Counted from the first letter of the stretch, positions 37,441 to 48,506 are shown. The stretch is 64,000 nt of DNA from Sophora flavescens (GCA_030762895.1 CM061063.1:213574667-213638666); one strand, 5' to 3'. The notes: generated by a model from the letters alone, not told the origin. Numbers and translations: made by a program.

Positions 37441-37700
37441 TTGTTTGTTAGTGGAGATCTGAGCTCAATAGGAAGGTATCTTGCCTGAAAGGCAAGATGC
37501 TGATTGTGTGCTGATAATTTAATATTTATGCATGTATTTGCAATTATGTATTGTTTGTTAGTGGAGAGCAGAGCTCAATAGGATGTGATCCTGTCAAAAA
37601 GGCGGGATGCTTGTTGTGTGTTGCTAATTTAGAAGTTATGCATGTGTTTGACAATTATGTGTTACTTGTTAGTGGAGAGCGGAGCTCAATAGGATGTTTG
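37441..37700. repeat. Tandem repeat of about 110 bp, 2.4 copies, in CACTA-B
   Basis: Units begin at 37441, 37551 and 37662, each with 'gttagtggaga' followed by 'gagctcaatagga'. Each unit also includes a short hairpin of the type 'cttgcctgaaaggcaag'. Units one and two are complete and the third breaks off at about 37700. Confidence 0.8.
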
Positions 37701-38417
37701 CTACTATATTTTATCTAATTTTGTATTCAAATATGCTTCAATATATATTTGTTGAAGTATGCTGCAATCCTTATAAGTCAATGGTTTTATTTTCTGCTAG
37801 AGTTAATTATTAAGCTACGAAAGCCTTAGTTTCCTATTTGAGAATCAATATTAATGAGCATGCATACCTTCTTAGGGCACGCATGCTCATTCAATATTTT
37901 GGATGTGCTTGAAGGATTCTTGAAGTTTGAGGTTTTTCTTTAAATCTGCCTTAAGGACAAGGTCTTAGATAATGAAGGATTAAGTATAGGGTTAGATAAA
38001 ATGAAGGGTGGGGCACAATTTGCCAGGCACATGATGTGTCGTCATCATTCAAACATTATTCACATTAGAAAGCAACTCTATACACAATATTATGAAAGCA
38101 ACTCTGGTTTTCTACTCATTTGTTTCACTAGGCAATGGAGCTTTCCAGAAATAGTTGTTGATGACCATCCTTACTAGGTTATCTAGGCATTTCCAGTAGG
38201 AAAAGTCCTCTCTATGACCATCCTTCAAAACAACGTAAAAGCATCTGCTTTCCTGAAAACTACTATGTTTTCTAATCTGTAAAGTTGCATGTGAAGTTTC
38301 ATTTCTTTGTTCTATTTTAACATGCTAGTATGCTACATGGATCTTTCCATCTTTTCTTATTATCACTTGATGAAGTTTAGACATATGACTTTGTTTTCCT
38401 TATCGTTTTATCAGAAA

Positions 38418-38806
38418 ATGGATCCGACTAAATGTTTTAAGACAGTCATCCATATAGACCAGGTACAGTATCTCATCAACTTAAGAATAACGATCGGATT
38501 CACGTAATGATGGTTAAGGCATAAACTAATCATTACTAAATTGTTCTTGTGTATTTGCAGGATTTGATTTCAATCCCGTGATCATTCTACCGTCGTTGGG
38601 GACAAGAAATACCGCGTGTTGTGACTATTGAAGACAAAAGTGGAAATCTGTTCAATGGGAATATAGTAATCCATGAGGATCGCCCATATTTTGCAATAGA
38701 TACAAATGGTATCAGGGAGTTGTATTTGTTGTCCACTGGTGCATTGGCAAAGTTTAAGTACCTTGGGGGTTCTCGCTTCTACATGTTCATCCCTTTGGAA
38801 GATTGA
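38418..38806 (+). pseudogene. B3-domain-like pseudogene carried by CACTA-B
   Basis: A short first exon (38418-38462, 15 codons beginning MDPTKCFK) is followed by an intron with GT..AG ends (38463-38560) and a second exon to the stop at 38804-38806. The second exon reads like the DNA-binding B3 fold of plant transcription factors: ISIP at the start, then FYRRWGQEIP, VTIEDKSGNLF, and a closing FKYLGGSRFYMFI. A TGA at 38579-38581 interrupts the IP-SFY junction. The assignment rests on the pattern of conserved positions, not on a search. It could instead be an undescribed domain with a similar pattern. It has no relation to transposition genes, so it is probably captured host sequence. Confidence 0.5.
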
Positions 38807-39128
38807 TGAGTTTTGATATTTTGATTAGTACTTATTGACTGTGGTGTGTTTTTATGTTTTGATCGTTAATTAGTACATTATTAAACTTTTTTTTATAAAC
38901 AATTATTAAACTTACGTTAATTAATGTATATGTTTTCTTGATCATATTGACTGTGGTGTTTTGGATCGTTAGTACATCATATTTATGTTTTCTATTTATT
39001 CAAAAAAAATATTGGTGTATTTTGTTTATATCATAAATGAAAAATCAATGGGGTAATAGTTGAAAAACAAAATTTTGTCGGTAGGATTAAGTTACAGGAA
39101 AAATTTTATAAAAAAAAAATTCAAAATT

Positions 39129-39345
39129 TGCGACCGAATATCAGTCACCAATTCGGTTATCAGAGCATGCGACCAACTATACGGCGACCGAAATATCGAT
39201 CGCAAATTTGCGACCGAAATACAAATTCGGTCGCTAAACATTTAGCCACCAGGGTTTCTGCTACCCCCTTAATTCGGTCGCTACACAATATAGCAACCGA
39301 AATATCATGTTTAGCGACCGAAATCTTTGGTTGCTAAATAGGTTT
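39129..39345. repeat. Right subterminal repeats of CACTA-B
   Basis: Several copies of 'gcgaccgaaa' and 'ttcggtcgc' precede the terminal TTTTTTTGTAGTG. They mirror the left-end array. Confidence 0.85.
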
Positions 39346-40292
39346 TTTTGTAGTGCCATTTGGGAGCAGTTATGTGCTTACTAGGCTACACATGAATTCA
39401 AGAAAAGATCCGCCCAAGAAAAGCTCGACAGGGCCTCGGATAAGGGTAGGAGCCTGTACACTGGGGTCAGTATCAATAAGCAGGAGCATGCTAGACGCCT
39501 TGTAACTTAAAATATCATATTTTGTGAATTCATTTACATGTCGTTATATTTAGAATGTGAAACATTATTTGTCAATATTAGTTATCACAAGTATTTTTTG
39601 TGCAGGCTAGGAAGCTTGGCCATAGCGTCAAGTCGAATGAGCTTCATGCCCGAACCCATACTAGGAAGGATACCAGCGAGTATGTAGATGAGCGCTCTAG
39701 ACGCACTCAGGTGATTTACATGTCTTTTATTGGTAATTATTTTTATTTTATATTTAAGAATTATAGTGATATCGTTTGATGATGTGCGTTATTGTTAATA
39801 ATAGGAGGAGTATGAGGCTAAGTTATCTCAAGTTCGGTCTCAGGCAGCCTCATCTTCCCCTACCAACACACTTGACCTAGAGGTGGAAGCCTGAGTGGAG
39901 TTGCAGACATTGGTCGAGGTTGCTGGCGACAAGAAAAACGGTCGCATATACGGTATGAGAGACCTCGTCAGCAACTATCGAAGTGGGTGCTCCAACGTCT
40001 TCACTGAGCAGAGTCGAGCATCATCCAGTAGGGCCCGCCAATCTTAGGAGTCTGCACAGATGGTCAGGATGCGACAGAGACTGGCATCTCAGGAGGAGAG
40101 GCATCAGCAGCTGGTGAGCAGTTGGCCGAGTGTGAGCGTCGGATTATGGAGAAGATGTAGATGATGGCAGCTACACAGAGAGAGCTCTTGATGCATTTAG
40201 GACCTAGCACCCTTCAGCCACAGTCGCAACAGGACCAGTACCTTCACAGCAACCCTCAGCCGCAACCACCGTCGTCCCAGTCACCACCGTCC

Positions 40293-42135
40293 TGTAAGAC
40301 TCGATGACTTAGAGATTTTGATATATGACAAATACAACTTAATGTGTATGCAAGTGTTTTAGTGTCAAATTGCAAAGACAGGTATCAAGCAGTAATCAAA
40401 AAGTTCAGTGAGCAATCAAAGAAGAATATTCAAGGAAGAACTTGAAGAAATCAAAAGAGCTACATGGAGGAATCAAAGAGCAAAGATGAAGATCAAGGAA
40501 TCATCAAGACAAGAGCTTAAAGGAGAAATTTTAGATTTAAGTCTTAGATGATTTGTAAGAGATGAAATCTCTTATTCACAAAAAGCTCATTTGAAAATAT
40601 GCATGAAGAAAATCAATTTTCATAACCTGCATTAAAAGGAATAAGTTTTCATTAATGAAAATGATTTTTGGAAATAAGATTTTTTGAATCCAAGCGCTCG
40701 TCCAACACTGAAGTAATAGAAGCGCTCATCCAGCACTGAAGTAATAGAAGCGCTCGTCCAACACTGAAGTAATAGAAGCGCTCATCCAACACTGAAGTAA
40801 TACAAGCGCTCGTCAAACACTAAAAGTGTTACAAGCGCTCGTCTACTAAAGTGACAAAAACGCTCTTCCACTGAAGTGACAGAAGTGCTCGTCCACCAAA
40901 GTGACACAAGTGCTCGTCCACAAAAGTGACAGAAGCGCTCATCCACACAAGTCTTTGGACTTGCTAAGATCTTAATGAGAAGATCCGTCCAATGACGTGA
41001 CATATGGAGCTCGTCTACTAGCCCGTCCGAATGTAAAATCTAAATGGCTAGATAGACGCGGTTATTTTCAAGATGGACACGAATTCTATAAGAACTATCA
41101 GAATCTTATTTCAAGAACCAGATCAAGAAAACAAATTCTGTTAATCAGATCCAAATCTGTTTTGATTGATCCAAACGAATATAACTTGTTTTCTATATAA
41201 AGAGGGATCAAAGGAACACTTTTTACAATACATCAGAATATCATAACAAATCATTCATCATCTTTCTTGAGCTTATTGGTGAAAAGAGTGTTTCGTACTC
41301 ATAAGTGCTTCAATTTGTTTATCTGACTATTGGGAGTTAGGAATCAATTTTTTGTTTTACTTTTTGATTGTAAAGAGAGAGGGAGTCTCTCTGAGTGATT
41401 AGGGTGAGGTATCCCTAAGGAAGAACATTGAGGCTCTTCACAGGAGTGTGGTATCTCGAGGTAAAGGAGTGCTCTGTGGTGTAAAGGTTTTTCAAGCTAC
41501 CTGGCAAAGCTTGTGTGTTAGTGTGTGAAATCCCACAGGTGGAGTGGGGACTGGATGTAAGTCACAGTGGAGGTGACTGAACCAGGATAAATCTGGTTGT
41601 GTGGTATCTCTAAACTCGGACTCTTTAATTTTTGTTTATGTTCAAGAACCTGTGACTTTGATGTTTAAAGTTCAATATAATTTCTGTTCTTGATCTGTAT
41701 AAATGATATTGAAACCTGAGTTCGATTATAATCAAGACTGTGTTATCTATGTTTAAAACTGAGTTGATCGAAACCATTCTTGATTGTTGAAACTGAACTA
41801 TAACTGAAACTGAAACCTGCAAGTTTGTTCTTGATTGTTAAAGCTTGTATCTGAAACTTGCATAACGTGTTCTTAATCTTTAAAGGCTTGATCAGTTTCT
41901 GTATTTTGTTATTACTGAGTTTTGAACCCGAACGTATTCTCTGAATCAATCTTTCTTATCCTCATGACCTTCTATTCAAGATTTTATATAAGCCCTTCAT
42001 TGATTTTGTAAAAGATCTTGAGGCCACAAATCCGTAACTCTGAAAAGTAAAGTTTTGTGAAAAGTTTTTTAAGAGGGAAAGATTTTAAGAAAACTCAATT
42101 CACCTCCCTCTCGAGTCGTTGAAGCCAAAACAACA
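40293..42135 (+). mobile_element. SIRE-like (Ty1/copia) solo LTR, near-perfect TSD
   Basis: This 1843-bp LTR begins TGTAAGAC and ends CAAAACAACA. It is flanked by CGTCC (40288-40292) and TGTCC (42136-42140), a 5-bp duplication with one mismatch. The 3' end contains 'caattcacctccctctcgag', similar to SIRE/Maximus LTR ends. A TATA-like 'tatataaag' lies near 41197. No internal region is present. It interrupts the second gene of CACTA-1. Confidence 0.88.
40694..40960 (+). repeat. 28-bp minisatellite in the solo LTR
   Basis: The units start gcgctcgtcc and continue 'aacactgaagtaatagaa'. Four nearly perfect units are followed by progressively degenerate ones ending near 40960. It corresponds to the antisense array at 2005-2580. 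Confidence 0.88.
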
Positions 42136-42239
42136 TGTCCCAGCCGCCATCGTCCTAGCTTGAGGGTTATCACCAAACCGGTGATGAGGGGGACCAATCC
42201 TTTATGGATTTGTTGCAGGGCTATAGAGGGGACTATTAG

Positions 42240-42537
42240 TTTTTTTACGATTAGATTTCATTTTGTATGATGTACGCACTCTTTGTCAAAACAGTTTGTT
42301 ATTAGTTATGAATTTCATTTATCGTTTAAATTTATTATTCATTTATCATTTAAAATTATTATTGATTTATCATATTATAGTCTAAATTATAATTAACAAA
42401 AAAATTACTAAAGTTTATAAATAAATATGATTTTTATATTAAATATTAAATAATTAATTAAAAAATACAATAATTCATATTTTAATTAATTAATAAAAAA
42501 ATAAATAAAATAAATAAAATGTTTTAAAAAATATATT
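42240..42537. other. AT-rich 3' flank in CACTA-1, no gene
   Basis: A mostly A/T region between the end of the second gene and the subterminal repeats. Nothing coding was seen. Confidence 0.6.
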
Positions 42538-42863
42538 GCAATTTGCAACGGCCAAGTCATCGCTAATTGTCTTATGATTTGCGACTTCTAAGCCGTTGCT
42601 CTTGGCATTGTAATTTGCGAAGGCCAAGCAGTCGCTATTGGTATTATGATTTGCGACGGAGAAGGTCGTCACTGATGGTGAAATTTTATGACGACGTCCT
42701 CTTAAAAATAGCGTCAGAAATGATTTGCGACAACCGCATATGTGACGGATTTGAAGCCGTCGCAAATCCGTCAGAAACACTTAATTTGCGACGGATTTTT
42801 GACATTTGAGACGACATTTGAGACGACATTTGGCCTTCGCTAATAACAATTTTTCTTTTAGTG
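42538..42863. repeat. Right subterminal repeats and terminus of CACTA-1
   Basis: Repeats of 'tttgcgacgg' and variants ('atttgcaacgg', 'gccgtcgcaaat') are concentrated here, in both orientations. The sequence closes with 'tttttcttttagtg' at 42863, the complement of a CACTA start. The repeats differ from those of CACTA-B (GCGACCGAAA) and CACTA-2 (CACATCGGTT), so three CACTA families are present. Confidence 0.8.
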
Positions 42864-43123
42864 GCAATAGCAAATAAGAATGATCCAATATACCATTAAA
42901 AAACGGATAGTATTCAGTTTGGCATTGCCACCCTAGAAAATATCCATCTTCAGTCGGACCTTTTCATGCCATATATAAATACTAAAACATAATTAATAAA
43001 AAAAAACTATATCTATTTTGAAGGTTTTGAGAATAATTAATATTTTCCTTTCATGTGCTTTCTCTGATGTTATAGGAGTTATTTGATAAAATGCCAAGTC
43101 CATAGATGTTTAACTTGTGATAT

Positions 43124-44418
43124 AAAAGTCCCCTGTGCAACACTCATGACACACTAAAAAATGGTTAAGTGTGAGAGTCAGGTTTTTTTCTCTCTTCTTG
43201 AGAGTTTCGTTTTTCTCTCCACTTGTGTGAGAGTCAGGTTTTCATCTTCTGTCTTTCTGCTTTTTCTCAAGGCTGGCAGTTTGGAGGCTACTATGGAGGG
43301 ACTTCCTCTCAAGAAGCCCAGGAAAGTGATATAGCCAGAGGCTGAATGGCAGGAGCTTCTAGGCATCTTTTGCAATTTTTGTGGTATCTTAGGCCATGTA
43401 GAACAGTTTTGTGAGTCTCTCTTTTCTTATAATTAATGGGATTGTTATCCCTAATTTTTCTCAACAAATTATCTACCCGTTACAATTAGCCATCATAAAT
43501 TCAAATCATGGCCTAATCATATATGGCAATGATGGAAATAATAACGCCACAATAAATGCTGATATGGTCACCAATTCTTATGCAACGGATTTTGTCCCCA
43601 TTAATTTGGAACGCAAAAAAAAGGAGGCACGTAGAGGGACTATGCATGGATGCACGTACACAGGGGGAGGAATCCAGTGTTACTCGAAAAACAATTCTGA
43701 TGCTTCTTTGACATGAAATCATTTTCTATTGGCACCCAGCAATGTCAGAAGCAATAAATATTTTAAGTTGGAATTGCCGAGGTCTGGATAACGTGCAAGC
43801 CAAGCGGTTCCTACACTTCATTGCCTCTTTCAGTGTTACTGGTTAGATGCGTGTTTTCGTTTTTTCTATTTTCTTTTTAAATTTATAGTTCAAGTAAATA
43901 AAGCAATAGAAATCTATTGGCAGTGCATTGAGCTTTTTTTGCAGGACGCACTAAGTCTCGACGAACCGACTATTGATTCTTGCATTAGTTCTTTTGATGA
44001 GAGAGGATATCTATAATTCAAAGCTAAATCTTACTGTTACTCTCTCAGGCTCCAGATGCAAGAAAGGAAAGCCCTAAGTCTCCTTCATGGTATTCGATGG
44101 TTAACTGTGGTTGTTTCAACCAAGGTTTGTTTGAGTTTGACTCAAAGTTTGTAATAGATATATAGCATAAATTAAAAAGGTTCAAGAGGACCAAACTGAT
44201 TTTAGGGTTATTTTTTTAAATTGTATGAGTCTTTTTTATTACCTTGTTCCCAATTCTTTGGTAGAATTTGTTAGGAGGAGAGTCCATGTAATTGCTCTCT
44301 CTCTAAGGGTGGTTGTATATATTACTATCCTCCAATATTGTGATGAAGTTACCAAATGTATTACGGTCTTGATTTTTAATGGAATGATTTAACTTTTCTT
44401 TTGTAAAAAAAAAAAAAA
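43124..44418 (+). mobile_element. Internally deleted LINE with poly(A) and 9-bp TSD
   Basis: A CCHC zinc-knuckle stretch (CNFCGILGHVEQFC) at about 43370-43410 resembles ORF1 of plant LINEs. At 43745-43835 the start of an endonuclease frame is visible (NILSWNCRGLDN). The 3' end closes with a run of 14 A (44405-44418). TTGTGATAT occurs at 43115-43123 and again directly after the poly(A) at 44419-44427. Most of ORF2, including RT, is missing. The identity of 43850-44250 is unclear. Confidence 0.65.
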
Positions 44419-44427
44419 ATTGTGATA

Positions 44428-45221
44428 TGCTAATAAGGGGCTGCCAATTTAAAATAGTTTGTGCTTCTTATATCAATAGTGTTTTGCGTAATATCCCCTT
44501 GTCAATACTCTGAGCTTGAATATGTTTTGTTTAGTACAATTTAGACTTATACTTTGAATAAGTAAATGCAAAAACTCTTGTTTTTGGTGGATTGGTTACT
44601 GCACCTACGAAGGATTGCTTGGTGATCATATCAACAAGGAATAAGCAATCCAAGAAAATCTTTTGGGTCTAAAATGTATCACTGAATTAAGAAGATGTAA
44701 ACAAAAATACCTGATAGAGAAATATCATGTATAACTTAAAAGAACTATCATGTATAACTACAAAAAATAAAATTTAACTACTAGAATAATATCAGTTAAA
44801 GCCTTTAATTAAATTATAAAAATTTCTGGGTGTTACAAAATATTACCATATAATAAATATTAAATATTAAATTATATATATATTTTTTAAAATATAGTAT
44901 TTGGTTTGGTTTGATTCGATTCGGATCCGGGCATCAAAAAATCCAAACCAATTTAATTAGTTTGGTTCAAATTTTCGGGTTGATCGAGTTATTGATCCGG
45001 GTCTTACACCCCAACATATTCGTCCTTTTCGAATTATCTAATATAAATAGTTATGTATTAAACCCCGAAATGATTTTTTCTTTTTTATTTCAAATATTTT
45101 ACCCTTTTCATAATTTTATAATAACATTAAATATTAAATTTATTATTATATACTCAATCTATTATCTATATCACTTAATAATCCAAATTTACATATGAAC
45201 CAGTTTAGTGCACAACCTTCA
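44428..45221. other. AT-rich intergenic DNA, no gene supported
   Basis: The region is strongly A/T-biased. The stretch 'tttggttcaaattttcgggttgatcg' near 44960 slightly resembles hAT-type subterminal sequence such as that at 20266-20765, but no termini were found. The frame at 44911-45198 has low-complexity composition. Confidence 0.5.
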
Positions 45222-45570
45222 TAGGATAGATTTGTTTTATATTTTAATAGAATTGATTTAGATAAAATTGATTTTAAAAGAATTATTTTAAAAAAATTGA
45301 TGTGTTTGATATATTTCAAAAGTGTGTTTAGAAAATTTGATTTTATTGAGTGATAAAATTAAATCATTTTTGATATATAAATATAGAAAATTTTGTGAAT
45401 TCAACCGTTACAATAAATTATATTTAGCGGAAAAAAATTTTTACTTATCTCAAAATCAATCTCACTTACCTAAAATTGATTTTATTGCACGAAATATTAA
45501 AATAAAAAACATCCGAATATTGGTCATTATCATGCACATACACTTATAATTTCATAAAAGAATCGGAGGA
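45222..45570. mobile_element. AT-rich MITE-like sequence (copy 1)
   Basis: It shares the ordered phrases 'atagaattgatt', 'gtgtttagaa', 'attgattttatt' and 'gataaaat-aaatca-ttttga' with the interval 48674-49250. Both have a weak inverted layout of 'aattgatttt' and 'aaaatcaatt'. No clear TSD was identified. It lacks coding potential. Confidence 0.45.
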
Positions 45571-46611
45571 ATGATTTTTTTATACAAAATAAGGACATCA
45601 TAAGATATTCCTTTTTAGTATATGTTCTAGAAGCATGTATATCAAAAAGATAAAAAATAAATAAGAGATAAAGATAAATATATATGGTGTTATATATTAT
45701 ATCCAAAATTTGTGTTCAAATAACGTAAATTTGATCACCCTTTGAAGTAGTTTTTTTTTTCTTTTTCTTTTTACCTCCTGCGCCAAACCTTCTCTGGGCT
45801 AACAACATTCTATTGCTTAAATGCTTCTTTCAAATCGTAGGGTTTCCCTAAGCTAGAACCCTCTGCCGCAGTGCCGCATGTGGAGTTTGCAGAAAGCTAA
45901 GCTACAAGAGCGTTATTTCTTCTGCTAACATTCACAAAAGATATATTCTCAAACATACAAACATTCTTTTATTATAAATGATGACGAGGAATGCATGAAT
46001 GATGCTTCATTCTTCTCTGACCGGTACTATATATGCTTCATTCATTCTTTCATCGTTTATTACATATACTTTTCTTTTCTTGACATATTTTCTGTTTAAA
46101 ATTATTGTGATGTCTTGTCTTCATTCTTGAGCGAGGCAGCATGGATTATTGTTGTAGATCTGGTTAGATGGAAGTTTTGGAAGATGTCTTATGCTTTCTA
46201 TTTCTCCGCCGTCTCTGTAATGCTCTTGCTCTATAGTGGCCAGAAGCACGACTGTGGTTTCCTTGATTAAAGAGTTAAATTTCACATCTTTAACTAAATT
46301 ATTTAATAATCATAATTATGAAAATAATATCTATTTTACTTTATTGCTTGCAAATAGCTTTTTTTTAAAATTTATTGTTTTTAGTTTGATCATCATTAGT
46401 GTGATTTGTCTTTTAAAGTAAATTTATAAAAATAACAAAATAAATTATGTGCATATTGTAATCAAATTGAGTAGGTAGGAATTTAATATATTTAATGATA
46501 AAAATAAAAAGAGTATGTTGTTAAACTTATTTCCTTATTTTAAATGATTTTTTTTTTAATTTGATTCATACTTTCACTTCTATTTTTTCTTTGTGGTTAG
46601 TGACGTGTTAT
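45571..46611. other. Flank upstream of the PPR retrocopy, no gene supported
   Basis: At 45750-46230 the sequence is less AT-rich, with 'tagggtttccctaagc' and a CT-rich tract. That resembles a leader of some host gene, but I found no frame or splice pattern that supports a product. It is the pre-insertion target side of the PPR retrocopy. Confidence 0.5.
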
Positions 46612-46625
46612 ATGCGTATGCTGTA
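46612..46625 (+). repeat. 14-bp direct repeat at the 5' side of the PPR retrocopy
   Basis: ATGCGTATGCTGTA occurs here and again at 48507-48520, directly after a poly(A) run. The pair is the expected target-site duplication of a LINE-type retroposition event. Confidence 0.85.
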
Positions 46626-46658
46626 CTGAGGACAAAGCTGTTTTTCCCACTGTACGAG

Positions 46659-48272
46659 ATGAGAAACATTTCGATTCATCGGTTTTCGACTATGATCGAT
46701 TCTTTGCCTCCAAGTCAAAGTTCTCTCGGATCAACAGTTCCTAGGAGGAAACCAAGTACCAGAATTTTGAGCTCCTCCGTACCTTTACCTCATCGAACAA
46801 TTCCTCGGCCCCTAGGTCAGGATCTTGATTTTGTGAATGTTACTCACAGCCACATTATTCACTCACACTGGGACAAACTTTTTCCCTTATTGCCCACCCT
46901 CACCCCATACAGGGTCAAACACATTCTCCTCAAGCTCCAAAAGGACCATGTGCTTTCCTTCAAATTTTTCAATTGGGTTCACAAACACAGACCCACTTCC
47001 CTTACGCTCGAAACCCATTCCATAATCCTCCACATTCTCACCAAAAATCGCAGATTCAGAACCAGTGAATCCATTCTGAGGAAAATCCTCGTTTCGGGTT
47101 CTGTAGACTTGCCTTCTAAGCTGTTAGAAGCATTGCTGTACTCTTATCGTCTGTGTGACTCTTCGCCAAGTGTTTTTGACTCTCTTTTCAAGACCTTTGC
47201 TCACATGAAGAAGCTCAGGAACGCCACTGACACTTTCAGTCGAATGAAGGAATATGGATTTTTCCCCACTGTTGAATCCTGCAATGCATATCTAAGTTCT
47301 CTGCTTGAATTGCAGAGAGCAGATATAGTTTTGGCATTCTATCGTGAAATGTGTCGTGATTGCATTTCACCCAATGTGTACACTCTAAATATGGTTATTT
47401 GTGCTTACTGTAAATTAGGGGAACTGCAGAAGGCTGCTGAGATGTTAGAGAAGATGAAGGAAATGGGTTTGAGTCCAACTGTTGTGTCCTTTAATACATT
47501 GATTTCAGGGTATTGTAACAAGGGTCTCCTTGGCTTGGCCATGAAGATTTATTCCTTGATGGAAAAAAATGGGGTCCAGCCAAATGTGGTTACTTTTAAC
47601 ACGCTTATCAATGGGTTTTGTAAGGTGAGGAAGCTGCATGAAGCAAATAAGATTTTCACTTCGATGAAGGTCTGCAATGTGGCTCCCAATACTGTAACCT
47701 ATAATACTTTGATAAATGGATATAGTCAAGTTGGTAATAGTGAAATGGGCAGTCGTCTTTATGAGGAGATGGCAAGAAATGAGGTTAAGGCTGATATCCT
47801 GACTTATAATGCCTTGATTTTGGGGTTGTGCAAGGATGGGAAGACAAAGAAAGCTGCATATCTGGTTAAAGAACTTGATAAGGAGAACTTGGTTCCCAAT
47901 GTGTCTACCTTTTCTGCCCTTATTACTGGGCAGTGTATAATAAGGAACTCCGAGCGTGCCTTTCTTCTTTATAAAAGCATGATAAGGAGTGGTTGTAGTC
48001 CAAATAAGCATATTTTCCAAATGTTGATATTTGCCTTTTGCAAGAATGAAGACTTCGATGGAGCTGTGCAAGTCTTGAGGGACATGTTGGACAGAGTTAT
48101 AACTCCTGATTTCAGTATTTTATCTGAGCTCTGTAGTGGACTATGCAAGTGTGGAAGAAATCAGCTGGCATTGATGTTACATAGTGAGATGGAAGATAGG
48201 CATTTATTGCCAGAAGGTTTTGACAAAGAAAACATAGCCATCACCCATCCAGAAAATGAGACAGGTAATTGA
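46659..48272 (+). CDS. P-type pentatricopeptide repeat (PPR) protein, intact retrocopy
   Basis: PPR proteins bind organellar RNA and act in its processing, stability or translation. The frame is open without introns. An upstream ATG at 46593 is in frame but lies before the retroposition boundary at 46626, so the ATG at 46659 (MRNISIHRFST) is preferred, giving 537 residues. The N-terminus is rich in Ser, Arg and His and low in acidic residues, as in mitochondrial targeting peptides. About ten P-type repeats of 35 residues run from about residue 185 to 525 (for example VVTFNTLINGFCK, NTVTYNTLINGYSQ, ILTYNALILGLCK). By memory the protein closely resembles Arabidopsis At4g26680. Its 3' flank ends in 15 A, and a 14-bp repeat brackets it. 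Whether it is expressed cannot be told. Confidence 0.93.
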   Translation: MRNISIHRFSTMIDSLPPSQSSLGSTVPRRKPSTRILSSSVPLPHRTIPRPLGQDLDFVNVTHSHIIHSHWDKLFPLLPTLTPYRVKHILLKLQKDHVLSFKFFNWVHKHRPTSLTLETHSIILHILTKNRRFRTSESILRKILVSGSVDLPSKLLEALLYSYRLCDSSPSVFDSLFKTFAHMKKLRNATDTFSRMKEYGFFPTVESCNAYLSSLLELQRADIVLAFYREMCRDCISPNVYTLNMVICAYCKLGELQKAAEMLEKMKEMGLSPTVVSFNTLISGYCNKGLLGLAMKIYSLMEKNGVQPNVVTFNTLINGFCKVRKLHEANKIFTSMKVCNVAPNTVTYNTLINGYSQVGNSEMGSRLYEEMARNEVKADILTYNALILGLCKDGKTKKAAYLVKELDKENLVPNVSTFSALITGQCIIRNSERAFLLYKSMIRSGCSPNKHIFQMLIFAFCKNEDFDGAVQVLRDMLDRVITPDFSILSELCSGLCKCGRNQLALMLHSEMEDRHLLPEGFDKENIAITHPENETGN

Positions 48273-48506
48273 ACTTGTCAGGTTATTTGCCTATGTTCTA
48301 TGACTTCTGAGGCCGTCCATTACATGCTTATTAGTGTTCCATTTCTTACACAAAACTCAAGTTTCACTGAAAAGAATGCTTCATCAAATCCAGCATAATA
48401 GATACATATTTTTAAATTGATCTATATTTGCTCCAATTGCTTCAGTTGGTATTCATCAGTCATTACTATGCAATAATTATGATTCTACATCCAAAAAAAA
48501 AAAAAA
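48273..48506 (+). other. 3' untranslated region and poly(A) tail of the PPR retrocopy
   Basis: About 220 bp of non-coding sequence follow the stop. An 'aataat' polyadenylation-like signal sits at about 48472, some 20 bases before a run of 15 A at 48493-48507. The 14-bp direct repeat starts at the last A. This is the mark of a copied, polyadenylated mRNA. Confidence 0.8.

Larger units (their letters stand above)
35286..39356. mobile_element. CACTA-B: non-autonomous CACTA element, TSD CCA
   Basis: It begins CACTACAAAAAAAA and ends TTTTTTTGTAGTG, with CCA duplicated at 35283-35285 and 39357-39359. Subterminal repeats of 'gcgaccgaaa' in both orientations occupy 35315-35645 and 39129-39345. It encodes no TNP2. 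It carries a CT- and GC-rich leader-like segment, a 110-bp tandem repeat and a B3-like pseudogene. The length is 4071 bp. It sits inside the reading frames of CACTA-1, so it moved after CACTA-1. Confidence 0.92.
39360..42239 (+). pseudogene. Second gene of CACTA-1 (transposase_24-like), split by a solo LTR
   Basis: Exon-like segments lie at about 39360-39507, 39606-39710 and 39805-40292, and the end of the frame is at 42136-42239 after the solo LTR. Recognisable pieces are HEFKKRSAQEKLDRAS, then ELHARTHTRKDTSEYVDE and RIYGMRDLVSNYRSG. From memory, these occur in the Ptta/En/Spm transposase_24 family. Introns with GT..AG ends are visible between the pieces. Stops (for example TGA near 39892) make it a pseudogene. 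Products of such genes may bind the subterminal repeats. Confidence 0.72.
32190..42863 (+). mobile_element. CACTA-1: decayed CACTA (En/Spm) element, left end not found
   Basis: The element includes a leader block (32190-32600) similar to that of CACTA-2, a TNP2 pseudogene, a second gene of transposase_24 type, and a right end. Subterminal 'tttgcgacgg' repeats (42538-42810) and the terminal TAGTG at 42859-42863 form that right end. Two later insertions interrupt it: CACTA-B at 35286-39356 and a SIRE-like solo LTR at 40293-42135. No matching CACTA start is visible on the left, where LTR B lies. The left end is lost, or lies beyond a rearrangement. Confidence 0.75.

Noticed and set aside
44911..45198. 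95-residue hydrophobic frame
   Set aside because: The composition is that of translated AT-rich DNA, and no signal of selection or family is visible.
46593..46658. In-frame upstream ATG giving a 559-residue PPR protein
   Set aside because: It lies before the 14-bp target duplication and thus outside the copied mRNA; the ATG at 46659 fits the family start.
47505..48071. 188-residue minus-strand frame
   Set aside because: It is the shadow of the PPR coding sequence.
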